64,000 nucleotides of DNA from Bradyrhizobium lablabi (GTDB taxonomy: Bacteria > Pseudomonadota > Alphaproteobacteria > Rhizobiales > Xanthobacteraceae): positions 2,666,001-2,730,000 of the forward strand of contig NZ_LT670844.1 of NCBI RefSeq assembly GCF_900141755.1, written 5' to 3'. The position numbers and the translations under genes are program-made. This document shows, one piece after another, positions 10,166 through 18,627 of the stretch (position 1 is the first letter of the stretch; each line of letters begins with the position of its first letter). The notes under the pieces are model-generated. The model saw only the letters and a list, made by a program, of their open reading frames with translations. It was not told the origin of the DNA and did no database searches.

Positions 10166-11641
10166 ATGTTCGGTAAGTTCTCGCGCCGCCATTTTGCCAA
10201 GCTTGCGGGCTTTTCCGCGCTCGGTATGGCGGCGGCGCCCCCCGCGAAGGCTGCGGACGCCGAGCCGAAAGGAGCGCCCGACCGCTACGCGCCGGCGAGT
10301 TTTCCGGACGGCTTCGTATGGGGCACGGCGACGTCGGCCTATCAGATCGAAGGCGCGGTCGATGAAGACGGCCGAGGCCGCTCGATCTGGGACACGTTTT
10401 CCCACACACCGGGCCGGATCGAGGACCACAGCAACGGCGACCGCGCCAATGAACACTACCACCGCTACAAGGAAGACGTTCGCCTGATCAAGGATCTCGG
10501 CGTCAAGGCCTATCGGTTTTCGATCGCGTGGCCGCGGGTGTTTCCGGACGGGTCGGGTGCGCCGAACCCCAAGGGCCTCGATTTCTACAACCGTCTGGTG
10601 GATGAACTGCTGGCGAACGGCATCGAACCCTACGCGACGCTTTATCACTGGGATCTGCCGCAGGCGCTGCAGGACCGCCTCGGCGGATGGCAATCCAGCG
10701 ACACCTCGAAGGCGTTCGGAGACTACGCCGGTTACGTGGCGGAGCGTTTGAGCGATCGCGTCAGGAATTTCTTCACGGTCAACGAAGCCGGAAGGTTCGT
10801 GAATTTTGGTTATGGCTGGAACATCGACGCCCCCGGCCTCAGTCTGCCGCCGCCGCAACTGAACCAGGTCCGGCACCACGTGGCGCTGGCGCATGGTCTT
10901 GCCGTGCAGGCGATCCGCGCCAAAGCGCGCGCCGGCACCAAGGTCGGCCCGGCCGAGAACATCGCGGCGTGCCTGCCCGCGATCAACACGCCGGAAAATA
11001 TTCGCGCCGCCGAGATGGCGACGCGCGAATTGAATGCGGGCTTCCTCGGCGTCATTCTCGAAGGCAAATACACCGACGGCTTTCTCGAATATGCCGGCGC
11101 CGCCGCCCCCAAATTCACCGCCGACGAATTGAAGATCATTTCCTCGCCGAACGATTTCATCGGCCTCAACATCTACGCCCCGCAGTTCTACATCGTGGCT
11201 TCCGACAAGAAGCCGGGCTGGGCCGTGCTGCCCTTCCCGGCCTCGTTTCCGCACATGAATTCCGAATGGCTCAGGATCGGCCCGGAGACGATCTATTGGG
11301 TGCCGCGGCTCGCGGCAAAAATCTGGAATATCGACACCATCTACATCAGCGAGAACGGCACTTCCTCGGAGGACAAATTGACCGCCGACGCCAAGGTCTA
11401 CGACCTCGATCGCATCATGTACCTGCGCAACTATTTGACGCAGTTGCAGCGCGCCACCGCCGAGGGTGTCCCGGTCCGCGGTTATTTCCTGTGGAGCCTG
11501 ATGGACAATTTCGAATGGATTTTCGGGTACAACAAACGCTTCGGCCTGTACCGGGTGGATTTCGAGACCCAGGCCCGCGTGCCGAAGCTGAGCGTGGCGT
11601 TTTACCGCGACGTGGTGGCAAGGAACGCGATAGGGGTGTGA
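10166..11641 (+). CDS. Glycoside hydrolase family 1 beta-glucosidase, Tat-exported
   Basis: A 491-residue GH1 enzyme. I chose the ATG at 10166 because GGGAG lies six bases upstream and it begins a twin-arginine signal (SRRHFAKLAGF, then APPAKAADA). GH1 hallmarks are FVWGTATSAYQIEGA at the N terminus, acid/base Glu207 in TVNEAG, nucleophile Glu396 in YISENG, and the aglycone-site stretch GYFLWSLMDNFEW. The usual TxNEP motif is NEA here, which is uncommon. With the GH16 gene it makes a logical export pair: GH16 cuts a beta-glucan and GH1 releases glucose from the oligosaccharides. Sharing one transcript is likely but not shown. Confidence 0.92.
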   Translation: MFGKFSRRHFAKLAGFSALGMAAAPPAKAADAEPKGAPDRYAPASFPDGFVWGTATSAYQIEGAVDEDGRGRSIWDTFSHTPGRIEDHSNGDRANEHYHRYKEDVRLIKDLGVKAYRFSIAWPRVFPDGSGAPNPKGLDFYNRLVDELLANGIEPYATLYHWDLPQALQDRLGGWQSSDTSKAFGDYAGYVAERLSDRVRNFFTVNEAGRFVNFGYGWNIDAPGLSLPPPQLNQVRHHVALAHGLAVQAIRAKARAGTKVGPAENIAACLPAINTPENIRAAEMATRELNAGFLGVILEGKYTDGFLEYAGAAAPKFTADELKIISSPNDFIGLNIYAPQFYIVASDKKPGWAVLPFPASFPHMNSEWLRIGPETIYWVPRLAAKIWNIDTIYISENGTSSEDKLTADAKVYDLDRIMYLRNYLTQLQRATAEGVPVRGYFLWSLMDNFEWIFGYNKRFGLYRVDFETQARVPKLSVAFYRDVVARNAIGV

Positions 11642-11712
11642 ACCTCCCCGGGCAGGATTGACGATCTCTCAATCGGAATTTTACCGGGGAGCCGCGCAAA
11701 AAAGCGAGGCGT

Positions 11713-11742
11713 GTCCGTCCATGGACTTAGCGGGCCGAATGG
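11713..11742 (+). promoter_or_regulatory. Upstream element shared with the gene at 16512
   Basis: The first 22 bases, GTCCGTCCATGGA followed by CTTAGCGGG, match 20 of 22 positions upstream of the secreted repeat protein at 16512 (see 16455-16483). The A-rich run just before it is also similar. The element ends 26 bases before the ATG here and 28 bases before it there. This suggests a common promoter or leader; which sigma factor reads it is unknown. Confidence 0.6.
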
Positions 11743-11768
11743 TCGGTCCCAGTCAAATGGAGGAGATC

Positions 11769-12473
11769 ATGTCCCACTTTTCGCGCCCCGCGGCCACACT
11801 TGCCGCAGTTTCCGTATTGGCGCTGTTCGGATCGGCGGCCAATGCCACCGTTGTGGTACCCAAGCCGGCCGTCAATGTCGTCGTTCCCAAGCCGGCTGTT
11901 AACGTCGTCGTTCCCAAGCCCACCGTACCGGCCGTAACATCGACGGTTATTGGGTCGTCATCCAGGCCGTCGACGTTCAACGGCAAGCCGGCGACTTTCC
12001 AGACCACGTTGTCGAAGTGGCAGGGTCCCGCAGGCGCGGGAACGCAGGATACCGTTCTGATCTACCAGAGCGGCAAGGTCGTGGGGGCCATGTCGTCGAT
12101 TTCCAGATACCCGGCGACGACCGCTCCCAACCCGAATGCGACGCCGGCACCGACTCCGGTGACCACTCAGCCGGCAACGCCGACCGTCGCTGCCAACCAT
12201 CCGCCCGCTCCGGCTCCTGCTCCTGCGCCTGCGCCGGCTCCTGCTCCCAAGAAGACCACATTCACGCCGGTGGACTATCCCGCGTTTACGGATCAGTACG
12301 GCCGCGTGATTGGCTATTACGTGAACGGCAAGTTGGTGACAGGCCTGACCGGTCCCACTGGCGGAAGCTGTTCTCCGGTGCTGGCCTACCAGACTGGCGG
12401 CGGCAGTGTGAGTTCGAACTATACGTCCGGTTCGGTCCAGGTCCACGCCGTGCAGTGTTACGTGAAGAGCTGA
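11769..12473 (+). CDS. Secreted Pro/Ala-rich repeat protein, unknown function
   Basis: A 234-residue protein starting at the ATG preceded by GGAGGAGA. It has a Sec signal (LAAVSVLALFGSAANA). Right after the cleavage site come three tandem copies of a nine-residue unit, VVVPKPAVN or a variant. A central linker is APAPAPAPAPAP and there is a C-terminal domain with two cysteines (GSCSPVLAY and HAVQCYVKS). The layout suggests an exported protein with a flexible Pro-Ala spacer and a small disulfide-linked C-terminal domain. I do not recognise a family. It shares its upstream element with the repeat protein at 16512 and lies next to the secreted subtilase. Confidence 0.72.
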   Translation: MSHFSRPAATLAAVSVLALFGSAANATVVVPKPAVNVVVPKPAVNVVVPKPTVPAVTSTVIGSSSRPSTFNGKPATFQTTLSKWQGPAGAGTQDTVLIYQSGKVVGAMSSISRYPATTAPNPNATPAPTPVTTQPATPTVAANHPPAPAPAPAPAPAPAPKKTTFTPVDYPAFTDQYGRVIGYYVNGKLVTGLTGPTGGSCSPVLAYQTGGGSVSSNYTSGSVQVHAVQCYVKS

Positions 12474-12624
12474 CGCGGCAATTAACGACCTTGCCGATTG
12501 CAGCGACCTTTACCGGCGGCGAAAGGCGCGGCGCGGCTGTCTGGATTGAGACGCGGCGATACAGTAGCCTTTGTTAGGCTGGTGAGAAGATTTCGTCAGA
12601 CCATTTGCCCCCGGGGGGCTTGCC

Positions 12625-14097
12625 ATGTTCAAAACGCCATCCGTTAGGAATTCGATCGTGTTGCTGGCGGTGCTCGGTACCGGCATCGCCAGTTCAATCT
12701 CGTCTTCAGTGGCCCAGATGATTGAACGGGATATCACCAACAACGCCGTCCAGCAGGCCATCCAATCCGCCCGCGACCAAAACCAGCAGCATTCCGGCTC
12801 CCAGCCCAAGAATGCCAAAACCGTCCGCCCGGCTGACACCAAGCAGGCTCTGGCTCCGAAAAAGGAGCGCAAGGAGGATATCAAGCCGCCCACCAATGGT
12901 CAGCAGCAGGCCGCGCGCAATCCCAGTGGGGTGCCTCCCGCCGATGAGCGGCGTTTTGTACCCGATGAGGTGGTGGTTGAAGTCGCAAGTGCGCTCAGCA
13001 GCCAACAGACCGATGCGCTGACGCGGCGGTTTCGCCTCGCAAACCTGGAGGCTGTCGATTTCCAGCTCGGTGGGACCAAACTGTTACGCTTGCGAATTCC
13101 TGACCGCCGCTCCGTGCCGGTGGTTGTGCGCGCACTCGAGACCGATAACAGCGTACTCTTCGCGCAGCCGAACTACCTGTTTGCCCTTATGGAGGAGAAC
13201 GCGCCGGATCCTCTCGCGACGGGGGGCGACGAGTCGCAGTACGAGCTCATGAAAATGCACCTTCCCGAGGCCCATCGGCTGGCGCACGGCAGCAAGGTTT
13301 TGGTCGCCGTGATCGATTCCGGCATCGATGTTTCGCATCCCGATCTTGCCGGCGACATCGCCGAAACGTTCGATGCGATTTTAGTTGGTGAACCCGTCCA
13401 TAAACATGGCACCGCGATCGCAGGCAGTATCGCGGCACATGGCCGCCTGATGGGCGTTGCGCCGGCCGCGCAGATTCTGGCGATAAGGGCATTTAGCGGC
13501 AACGGTCGCCCCGAAGATGGCACCACCTTCGCCATAATGAAAGGACTGGATTGGGCCGCCGTGCACGGCGCGCGCGCCATTAACATGAGCTTTGCCGGTC
13601 CGCAGGATCCTGGCATCGCGCGTGGCATCGCGGCGGCCCATGGCAAAGGCGTAGTTCTGGTTGCAGCTGCCGGAAACAAGGGTGCGAATTCGCCACCGCT
13701 GTTTCCAGCCGCCGACCGAAATGTCATCGCGGTCACCTCGACCGACAAGAACGACCAGATCCCTGCCTTTGCCAATCGCGGTCGCTATGTGGCGGTCGCG
13801 GCCCCCGGCGTCGATCTGATCCTGCTCGCCCCGAACGACTCCTTGCAGCGGATGTCCGGAACCTCGTTTTCGGCGGCCTATGTGACAGGTACGGTCGCGT
13901 TGATGCTTGAGCGCAAGCCCGGATTGACCCCCGACGGAGTTCGCGATGCGCTCATGGCGAGTGCCCGGCACCTCGGCTCGACGCCGGTCGATGATCAGTC
14001 GGGCGGCGGCCTGGTAGACGCCTATCAGGCCATTCTGACGGTTGCGCCGGCAGAAGCTTCCGAGACAACCGTGACACCCGCCGCAAACCGCCAATAA
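12625..14097 (+). CDS. Secreted subtilisin-like serine protease (S8 family)
   Basis: A 490-residue protease. It has a signal sequence (residues 9-30), a charged low-complexity linker, and a propeptide-like domain around residues 110-188 (VPDEVVVEV through FAQPNYLF) similar to inhibitor I9 prodomains. The catalytic domain has Asp231 (VAVIDSGIDVSHPDL), His261 (HKHGTAIAG), oxyanion Asn351 (AAAGN) and Ser414 (GTSFSAAYV). All residues needed for activity are present. It is convergent with the anti-sigma/sigma pair downstream and follows a secreted repeat protein, so it could process envelope proteins or the anti-sigma factor; that role is inference. Confidence 0.92.
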   Translation: MFKTPSVRNSIVLLAVLGTGIASSISSSVAQMIERDITNNAVQQAIQSARDQNQQHSGSQPKNAKTVRPADTKQALAPKKERKEDIKPPTNGQQQAARNPSGVPPADERRFVPDEVVVEVASALSSQQTDALTRRFRLANLEAVDFQLGGTKLLRLRIPDRRSVPVVVRALETDNSVLFAQPNYLFALMEENAPDPLATGGDESQYELMKMHLPEAHRLAHGSKVLVAVIDSGIDVSHPDLAGDIAETFDAILVGEPVHKHGTAIAGSIAAHGRLMGVAPAAQILAIRAFSGNGRPEDGTTFAIMKGLDWAAVHGARAINMSFAGPQDPGIARGIAAAHGKGVVLVAAAGNKGANSPPLFPAADRNVIAVTSTDKNDQIPAFANRGRYVAVAAPGVDLILLAPNDSLQRMSGTSFSAAYVTGTVALMLERKPGLTPDGVRDALMASARHLGSTPVDDQSGGGLVDAYQAILTVAPAEASETTVTPAANRQ

Positions 14098-14179
14098 GGC
14101 AGTTGCCTCTCGAACTTTTTTTGAGAGGTGCGGCACGCGGCAGCGCCAATCGATGTTGATCGAACAAGCGCCTGATCAA

Positions 14180-14905
14180 CTATTTTTTCGCAGCGCTATT
14201 GGGGTCAGGCACGGGCGGATTGCAGGGATCCTTGGCGTCTGAGGCGGCATCCTTGCTCTGGGGAGAGGCGGCCGTCTTCGCCTTCGCGGCCTTCGATGCG
14301 TCTTTCGATTTGTCCTTGCAGGCTTCTAGCTGCTGCGTCGCTGGATCCGGCTCAGGGACGGCGCTTAACTCCGGCTCGGCGCCGCCACCCGGCCCACCAA
14401 GCCGGCCACCGACCATGAGCCCCGCCGGCACGGCGACGATCAGGGCCACGGCAGCCACCATCGCCAAGGCCAATCGCTGCCTTGGCAACAACGCCGCGAA
14501 AGAGAAGCTCCATCGCGAGCGCGCCTCGGCCGGGCGCGGCGGATCCGGTGCGAACTGCACGGCGGCGCGTGCCATGAGGTGCTTCGGAACCTGCTTCGGA
14601 CTGTCGGTAATCGAGTAAACCAAGTCGGCCGCAGATTGCGCGTCAGCGCGAATGCTCGGCTGCCGCGCAAGAGCGCTCGCGAACGTGTCACGCTCCGCAC
14701 CGCCTAGCTGACCATCGACAAACGCGGCGATCGACGCGGGATTTCCGGCCTCGGCGCTCGATGAAGCAGCCGGGGCGCTTTCAAGCCCTTCGTACAAGGT
14801 GGCGGCCAATCTCGAACGCAGCCTGTCCGACGCCTGGCCGGGTGCAGGCTGTTCGCCCGGTTCGTCGAGTAGCCGCTCGATCTCTCGCTTAAGGTGATCG
14901 GTCAT
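14180..14905 (-). CDS. Anti-sigma-factor-like single-pass membrane protein
   Basis: A 241-residue protein with a cytoplasmic N-terminal part, one transmembrane helix at about residues 144-163 (LALAMVAAVALIVAVPAGLM) and a Lys/Ala/Asp-rich C-terminal tail with two cysteines that would be periplasmic. The segment AAFVDGQLGGAERDTFASALARQPSIR near residue 60 resembles the start of anti-sigma domains (VDGEL..ER..FE) but has no zinc ligands. It follows the sigma-factor gene by 48 bp on the same strand, the usual arrangement for a sigma/anti-sigma pair. No family was confirmed by search. Confidence 0.7.
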   Translation of the reverse strand: MTDHLKREIERLLDEPGEQPAPGQASDRLRSRLAATLYEGLESAPAASSSAEAGNPASIAAFVDGQLGGAERDTFASALARQPSIRADAQSAADLVYSITDSPKQVPKHLMARAAVQFAPDPPRPAEARSRWSFSFAALLPRQRLALAMVAAVALIVAVPAGLMVGGRLGGPGGGAEPELSAVPEPDPATQQLEACKDKSKDASKAAKAKTAASPQSKDAASDAKDPCNPPVPDPNSAAKK

Positions 14906-14953
14906 GGTTTGTTCATTCCGCTCTGGGGTCCATTCGTATTCAGACGGACAGAG

Positions 14954-16063
14954 TCAGTTTTTTTGCGCCTTGAGCTCATCTTTTTTTCCGAGACGGGCCG
15001 CCAGCTCGGTCAACCAGCGCTGCGCCCGCTGTTTCAGCCGGTAAACATCCTCAACAGGTAGCTGCATCGTTCGCGCGATCTCGCGTGCCGGCATCGGATC
15101 GGTCGCCGAGAACACGATTTGCAGATATAGGCGCTCGTCTGCCGGAAGATCGTCTGCGGCCTGTTTGACCGCGTCGAGCAGCGCCGAACGGGTCTGTTCC
15201 TCTTCGGCGTCCAGCAGCTGTTGCTCGGGGGTAGCGCCCGAATCCGGAATAACAATGCCTTGGTCGTCATCTCCCGAAGTGTCGAGCGAAACCATCTCGC
15301 TCCGTCCGGACGTGGCAGCCGCGGTCAACGGCGCCACCTCCGCAACACGCTGGAGGGCCTGGCGAATCTCCTCCGCATCGGGGTCACGCTCAAAGCGGCC
15401 GCGCATTGTCATGGCTAACCGATCAGCATCGACCGGGTGCATGCCCCAGACGATCGCTGCATAGATATCCTGATCGAGTTGAGAAAGCCGCGCGACCGCC
15501 GCCGGGAGGCGCCTTCTTGGGGCATCCCTTCGCACCAAATCGAGCAGGATCCGTTCCGCCACGGTAAGGATGAAACCGGTAAAGCTGCCAAGCCCGTCAT
15601 AAGCGCGAATGCGCCGGTAATCGTCTTCGATAAATTTGAGGCAGACCTCCTGATAGGCATCTTCACGTCGGCCGGTACCGGTCTCACGCGGAAACCGGTG
15701 CGCGACCCGCCGACGAATATCCTCGCCGAAAAAACGCTCGAAGCGGGTCCAGCTCTTGCGCGGGGACTCCACAAAACCGCGCGCGAGCCGGTCAGCAAGA
15801 ATGTCGCGCGCAACGATCGCCAAATAGGTGGACAGACGGCTGCGGCCATCGAACGCCCGGAGTCGGCTATAGCCGTCTGCCTTCAGGCCTTCTATCACGC
15901 CAAGGAATGCGGACTCGCCCTCGGCGCCATCACCTTCGAGCTTGACCACCACCGACCACAGGGTGGCGGACGCCATCTCCAAAAATCGTTGGGCGGCCGC
16001 GGCATCGCCGGAAACGACAGCTCTAACCAGCTCTAGTTCGGGCCGCGGATTTGCTTGCAGCAT
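14954..16063 (-). CDS. ECF-type sigma factor with duplicated sigma-2 domain
   Basis: At 369 residues it is almost twice the length of a normal ECF sigma factor. Two tandem region-2 domains can be read: residues about 20-97 (core YSRLRAFDG, then YLAIVARDILADRLAR) and 103-181 (EDAYQEVCLKF, then YRRIRAYDG and FILTVAERILLDLVRR). The cores align without gaps, offset by 84 residues. After an acidic linker (about 255-290) comes a region-4 helix-turn-helix (PAREIARTMQLPVEDVYRLKQRAQRWL). It would recruit RNA polymerase to an unknown promoter set. The anti-sigma-like gene follows it. Confidence 0.85.
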   Translation of the reverse strand: MLQANPRPELELVRAVVSGDAAAAQRFLEMASATLWSVVVKLEGDGAEGESAFLGVIEGLKADGYSRLRAFDGRSRLSTYLAIVARDILADRLARGFVESPRKSWTRFERFFGEDIRRRVAHRFPRETGTGRREDAYQEVCLKFIEDDYRRIRAYDGLGSFTGFILTVAERILLDLVRRDAPRRRLPAAVARLSQLDQDIYAAIVWGMHPVDADRLAMTMRGRFERDPDAEEIRQALQRVAEVAPLTAAATSGRSEMVSLDTSGDDDQGIVIPDSGATPEQQLLDAEEEQTRSALLDAVKQAADDLPADERLYLQIVFSATDPMPAREIARTMQLPVEDVYRLKQRAQRWLTELAARLGKKDELKAQKN

Positions 16064-16511
16064 GGGTCAATCCACAGGGACCGCAGGGGTCCAACATTGA
16101 TCTTGGAGCAATTAAAGTGCGCAAGGCTAACCTGATTACGAGGCTATCGGATTCTGCAAATTCATCTCCCTCCCCGGCCGCCAAGCAGATGTGCTCGTTT
16201 TCGGCCACAGGACGGGCAGCTTTCAAAATTTAGTACAGGACCGTCGGCCGACACAAAGAAAAAGCGAGGCATCTCCACCCTTGGAGAAAATAGGCCGGAA
16301 TGGCCGGAAGCGGCATACGCCCGTGTCAGCGTCGCCGTTGCTCGCCCGAAGCTTCCTAGAACTTTCGCTGGCGAGCGGTATTGAGGTACGGATGCGCCCT
16401 TGCCCGAAATCCGCGCGTCCCATCGAACGTTCGCAGCGAAAAAAATCGTCGTCGGTCCGTCCATGGAATTACCGGGTGGATGGCCACCCCCAAAACCCCA
16501 GGAGATCGACG
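16064..16511. other. Divergent intergenic region, sigma factor / repeat protein
   Basis: About 450 bp separate the start of the sigma-factor gene from the ATG of the repeat protein. The coding frame of the repeat protein stays open upstream to 16191, but the signal peptide and ribosome-binding site place the start at 16512. Apart from the shared element at 16455-16483 I see no gene or clear promoter here. Confidence 0.5.
16455..16483 (+). promoter_or_regulatory. Upstream element shared with the gene at 11769
   Basis: GTCCGTCCATGGA then ATTACCGGG, matching 20 of 22 positions of the element at 11713-11742, and ending 28 bases before the start codon. A related GGAATTTTACCGGGG string occurs at about 11674, so the GGAATT..ACCGGG part may be the important core. 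Confidence 0.6.
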
Positions 16512-17405
16512 ATGTTTACCTTCAAAAACCGAAAGTTCGCTCTCGCCATCAGCGTCACGGCGCTGCTCGCAGGCTCCTCGTTCGTTGCAACACCGGCATC
16601 CGCTCAGGAGATCTTTGTCCATGCGCAGGATCGGTATGTCGGCGGCGGAATGTGGGAGAGGGCCCACACTGATACGGCCTCCCATGAGCGCCAGGTTGGT
16701 GGCTGCGACCTCGAGTGCCGCGACCGCCACCGCTATGTCGGCGGCGGCATGTACGAGTGGGCTGGCACCGGCCATCCGACCCCTGACCGCCCGGTCGGCG
16801 GCGGCATGTATGAACGCGCCGGCACCGGCACCACGGCAAACGGCGACCGCCCGGTCGGCGGCGGAATGTACGAACGCGCCGGCACCGGCACCACGGCAAA
16901 CGGCGACCGCCCGGTCGGCGGCGGAATGTACGAACGCGCCGGCACCGGCACCACGGCGAACGGCGACCGCCCGGTCGGCGGCGGCATGTATGAGCGCGCC
17001 GGCACCGGCACCACGGCGAACGGCGACCGCCCGGTCGGCGGTGGAATGTACGAACGCGCCGGCACCGGTACCACGGCGAACGGCGATCGCCCGGTGGGCG
17101 GCGGCATGTACGAGCGCGCCGGCACCGGCACCACTCCGAAACTCGACCGTCCAGTCGGCGGCGGCATGTACGAACGCGCCGGCACGGCCACTGCTGCGAC
17201 GATCCGGATCGGGAGCACCGTTTACGAGCGACCCGCCATCCGCACCGTCAACCTGGTCGGATCTGCTGCCAAGAGCGCGGTGGTGGCTCCGACGGTCCGA
17301 ATAGCGACTGTCGCTGCGCCTGTGATCCGCGCGCCGTCGGTCCCGACCCCGGCATTCCGTGCGCCGCCAGTTCCGGCCGTCCACATCGCTCTGCCGCGGA
17401 GGTGA
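16512..17405 (+). CDS. Secreted protein with 20-residue VGGGMYERAG tandem repeats
   Basis: A 297-residue exported protein. GGAGA lies just upstream of the ATG, followed by a clear signal peptide (FALAISVTALLAGSSFVATPASAQ). The body has nine VGGGM copies. Seven are regular 20-residue units, PVGGGMYERAGTGTTANGDR or close variants, encoded by near-identical 60-bp DNA repeats at about 16793-17212. The first two copies are diverged (VGGGMWERAH, VGGGMYEWAG). The C terminus is Pro/Val/Ala rich. No family is recognised; Gly/Tyr/Arg-rich units suggest an extracellular structural or binding role. The near identity of the units at DNA level suggests recent expansion. Confidence 0.75.
   Translation: MFTFKNRKFALAISVTALLAGSSFVATPASAQEIFVHAQDRYVGGGMWERAHTDTASHERQVGGCDLECRDRHRYVGGGMYEWAGTGHPTPDRPVGGGMYERAGTGTTANGDRPVGGGMYERAGTGTTANGDRPVGGGMYERAGTGTTANGDRPVGGGMYERAGTGTTANGDRPVGGGMYERAGTGTTANGDRPVGGGMYERAGTGTTPKLDRPVGGGMYERAGTATAATIRIGSTVYERPAIRTVNLVGSAAKSAVVAPTVRIATVAAPVIRAPSVPTPAFRAPPVPAVHIALPRR
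16793..17212 (+). repeat. 60-bp in-frame tandem repeats (7 units)
   Basis: Seven consecutive 60-bp units each encode PVGGGMYERAGTG followed by a variable six or seven residues. Differences between units are mostly third-position changes. Because the unit is a multiple of three and the frame is open throughout, copy number can change without breaking the protein. Confidence 0.95.
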
Positions 17406-17459
17406 TCGGCAATAAAAGCCTTCATCAACAGGCACCGATCAAGAACAAGCACCGATCAA

Positions 17460-17488
17460 GCCGCCGGATTCAGGTCCGGCGGCTTTTT
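17460..17488 (+). terminator. Rho-independent terminator after the repeat-protein gene
   Basis: A perfect 9-bp stem GCCGCCGGA / TCCGGCGGC around a 6-base loop is followed by TTTTT. It lies about 55 bp after the stop codon. Confidence 0.9.
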
Positions 17489-17655
17489 CGCGCCGGACAT
17501 CGCTGGATTCCATTGGGGGGCCATCGCTTCGTTTACGAGCGCGATCGGTAAAGGAGGCGGGCACGCGGCTATCGTGCTGATCGCCCACGCCGCGCGCATC
17601 CGAACTTCTTCGTCCATCCAGAAGCGGCTTCTCAGACGCAGCCTCCGGACACCGA

Positions 17656-18627
17656 TCAGACTTTGACGAGCCGCACGCGTGTGCCCCAGGGATCGACCGC
17701 TTCGAGGCCGTTTTCCACGGTGGCGAGTTGCGCTCCCGCCTTCCGCAAGCGCTCCTGTTGGGCTGCGAGCAAATCCTGCTTCTCGACTTCCAGCGAAAAC
17801 CAGGCAAGGCCGGTGGCCCTCTCGTCGCGGCGGCCGGCGCCGGCGCTTTGCCAGACGTTCATGCCGAGATGATGGTGATAATGCCCGGAGGACAGGAACG
17901 AGGCACCGTTGCGGCGGCGCGTCGGATCGAGGCCGACGGTGCCGTGATAGAAATTTTCCGCCTGGGCGATATCGCCGACGCGCAAATGGACGTGTCCGAT
18001 ACGCAATCCGTCGGGCGCCGTGGCGAAGTCGCTGGCGCGTGTGTCGGTCAGCGTGAGCAGATCGTCGATGTTGAGTTGGTCGGTAGCCATGGTCACCGTT
18101 CCGGCGCTCCATTGCCACAGCGACGGGTCCCGATCGGCGTAGACCTCAATGCCATTGCCTTCGGGATCGTCGAGATAAACGGATTCGCTGACGCGATGAT
18201 CGGCAAAACCCGAGAACGGAACGCGATTGATCGCCGCATGGACAAGCCAGCGCGCCAGATCCTTGCGCGTCGGCATCAGGAAAGCGGTGTGAAAAAGACC
18301 AGCCGCGCTGCGGGATTCGGTGGCGGCGTCCGGATGCGCCTCGAGCGCAAGCAGCTTCACGCCGCCCGAACCCAACAGCGCAGCCGTGCCGGAGCGCTCC
18401 ATCACGGTGAGGCCAAGCACATCGCGATAGAAGTCGGCGATGGGGTCGAGCTGGCGCACCCGCATCGTCACCATTCCGACCCGCATCGGGGTGCGGCTGG
18501 CAAAGGTGGGCCCGCCGCCCGCAGCATTTCCTTCGGCGCGCGCTGCTGCCGCGGCAGCCGCCGCGAATGAGGAGACGCCGGCGAGACGTAGCAGGGTACG
18601 GCGGGTCAGATCGATGTTCATCGCCAT
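17656..18627 (-). CDS. VOC superfamily (glyoxalase/extradiol dioxygenase-like) protein with Tat signal
   Basis: A 323-residue protein starting with a twin-arginine signal (LTRRTLLRLAGVSSFAAAAAA). It carries two vicinal-oxygen-chelate modules: residues about 45-150 (VGMVTMRVRQLDPIADFYRDVLGL to VYLDDPEGNGIEVYADR) and about 205-320 (IGHVHLRVGDIAQAENFYHGTVGLD). Possible metal ligands are His213 in HVHLRV, a His in HHHLGMNVW and Glu residues in GIEVY. The closest familiar class is CatE/YqcK-like catechol-2,3-dioxygenase-type proteins. Export is unusual for this class. Substrate unknown. Confidence 0.82.
   Translation of the reverse strand: MAMNIDLTRRTLLRLAGVSSFAAAAAAAARAEGNAAGGGPTFASRTPMRVGMVTMRVRQLDPIADFYRDVLGLTVMERSGTAALLGSGGVKLLALEAHPDAATESRSAAGLFHTAFLMPTRKDLARWLVHAAINRVPFSGFADHRVSESVYLDDPEGNGIEVYADRDPSLWQWSAGTVTMATDQLNIDDLLTLTDTRASDFATAPDGLRIGHVHLRVGDIAQAENFYHGTVGLDPTRRRNGASFLSSGHYHHHLGMNVWQSAGAGRRDERATGLAWFSLEVEKQDLLAAQQERLRKAGAQLATVENGLEAVDPWGTRVRLVKV

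Noticed and set aside
10142..11254. A 370-residue minus-strand frame
   Set aside because: Antisense to the GH1 gene, which has intact catalytic motifs and a ribosome-binding site.
14104..14130. A hairpin CCTCTC / GAGAGG with T-rich loop between subtilase and anti-sigma genes
   Set aside because: The T run is in the loop rather than after the stem, so it does not fit a standard terminator.
16793..17212. CRISPR-like array
   Set aside because: The units are directly joined with no distinct spacers, encode an in-frame peptide and have no cas genes nearby.
16356..17435. A minus-strand frame with repeat peptide
   Set aside because: It mirrors the 60-bp tandem repeats of the secreted protein; open on both strands because the unit lacks stop codons. 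The plus-strand protein has the signal peptide and RBS.
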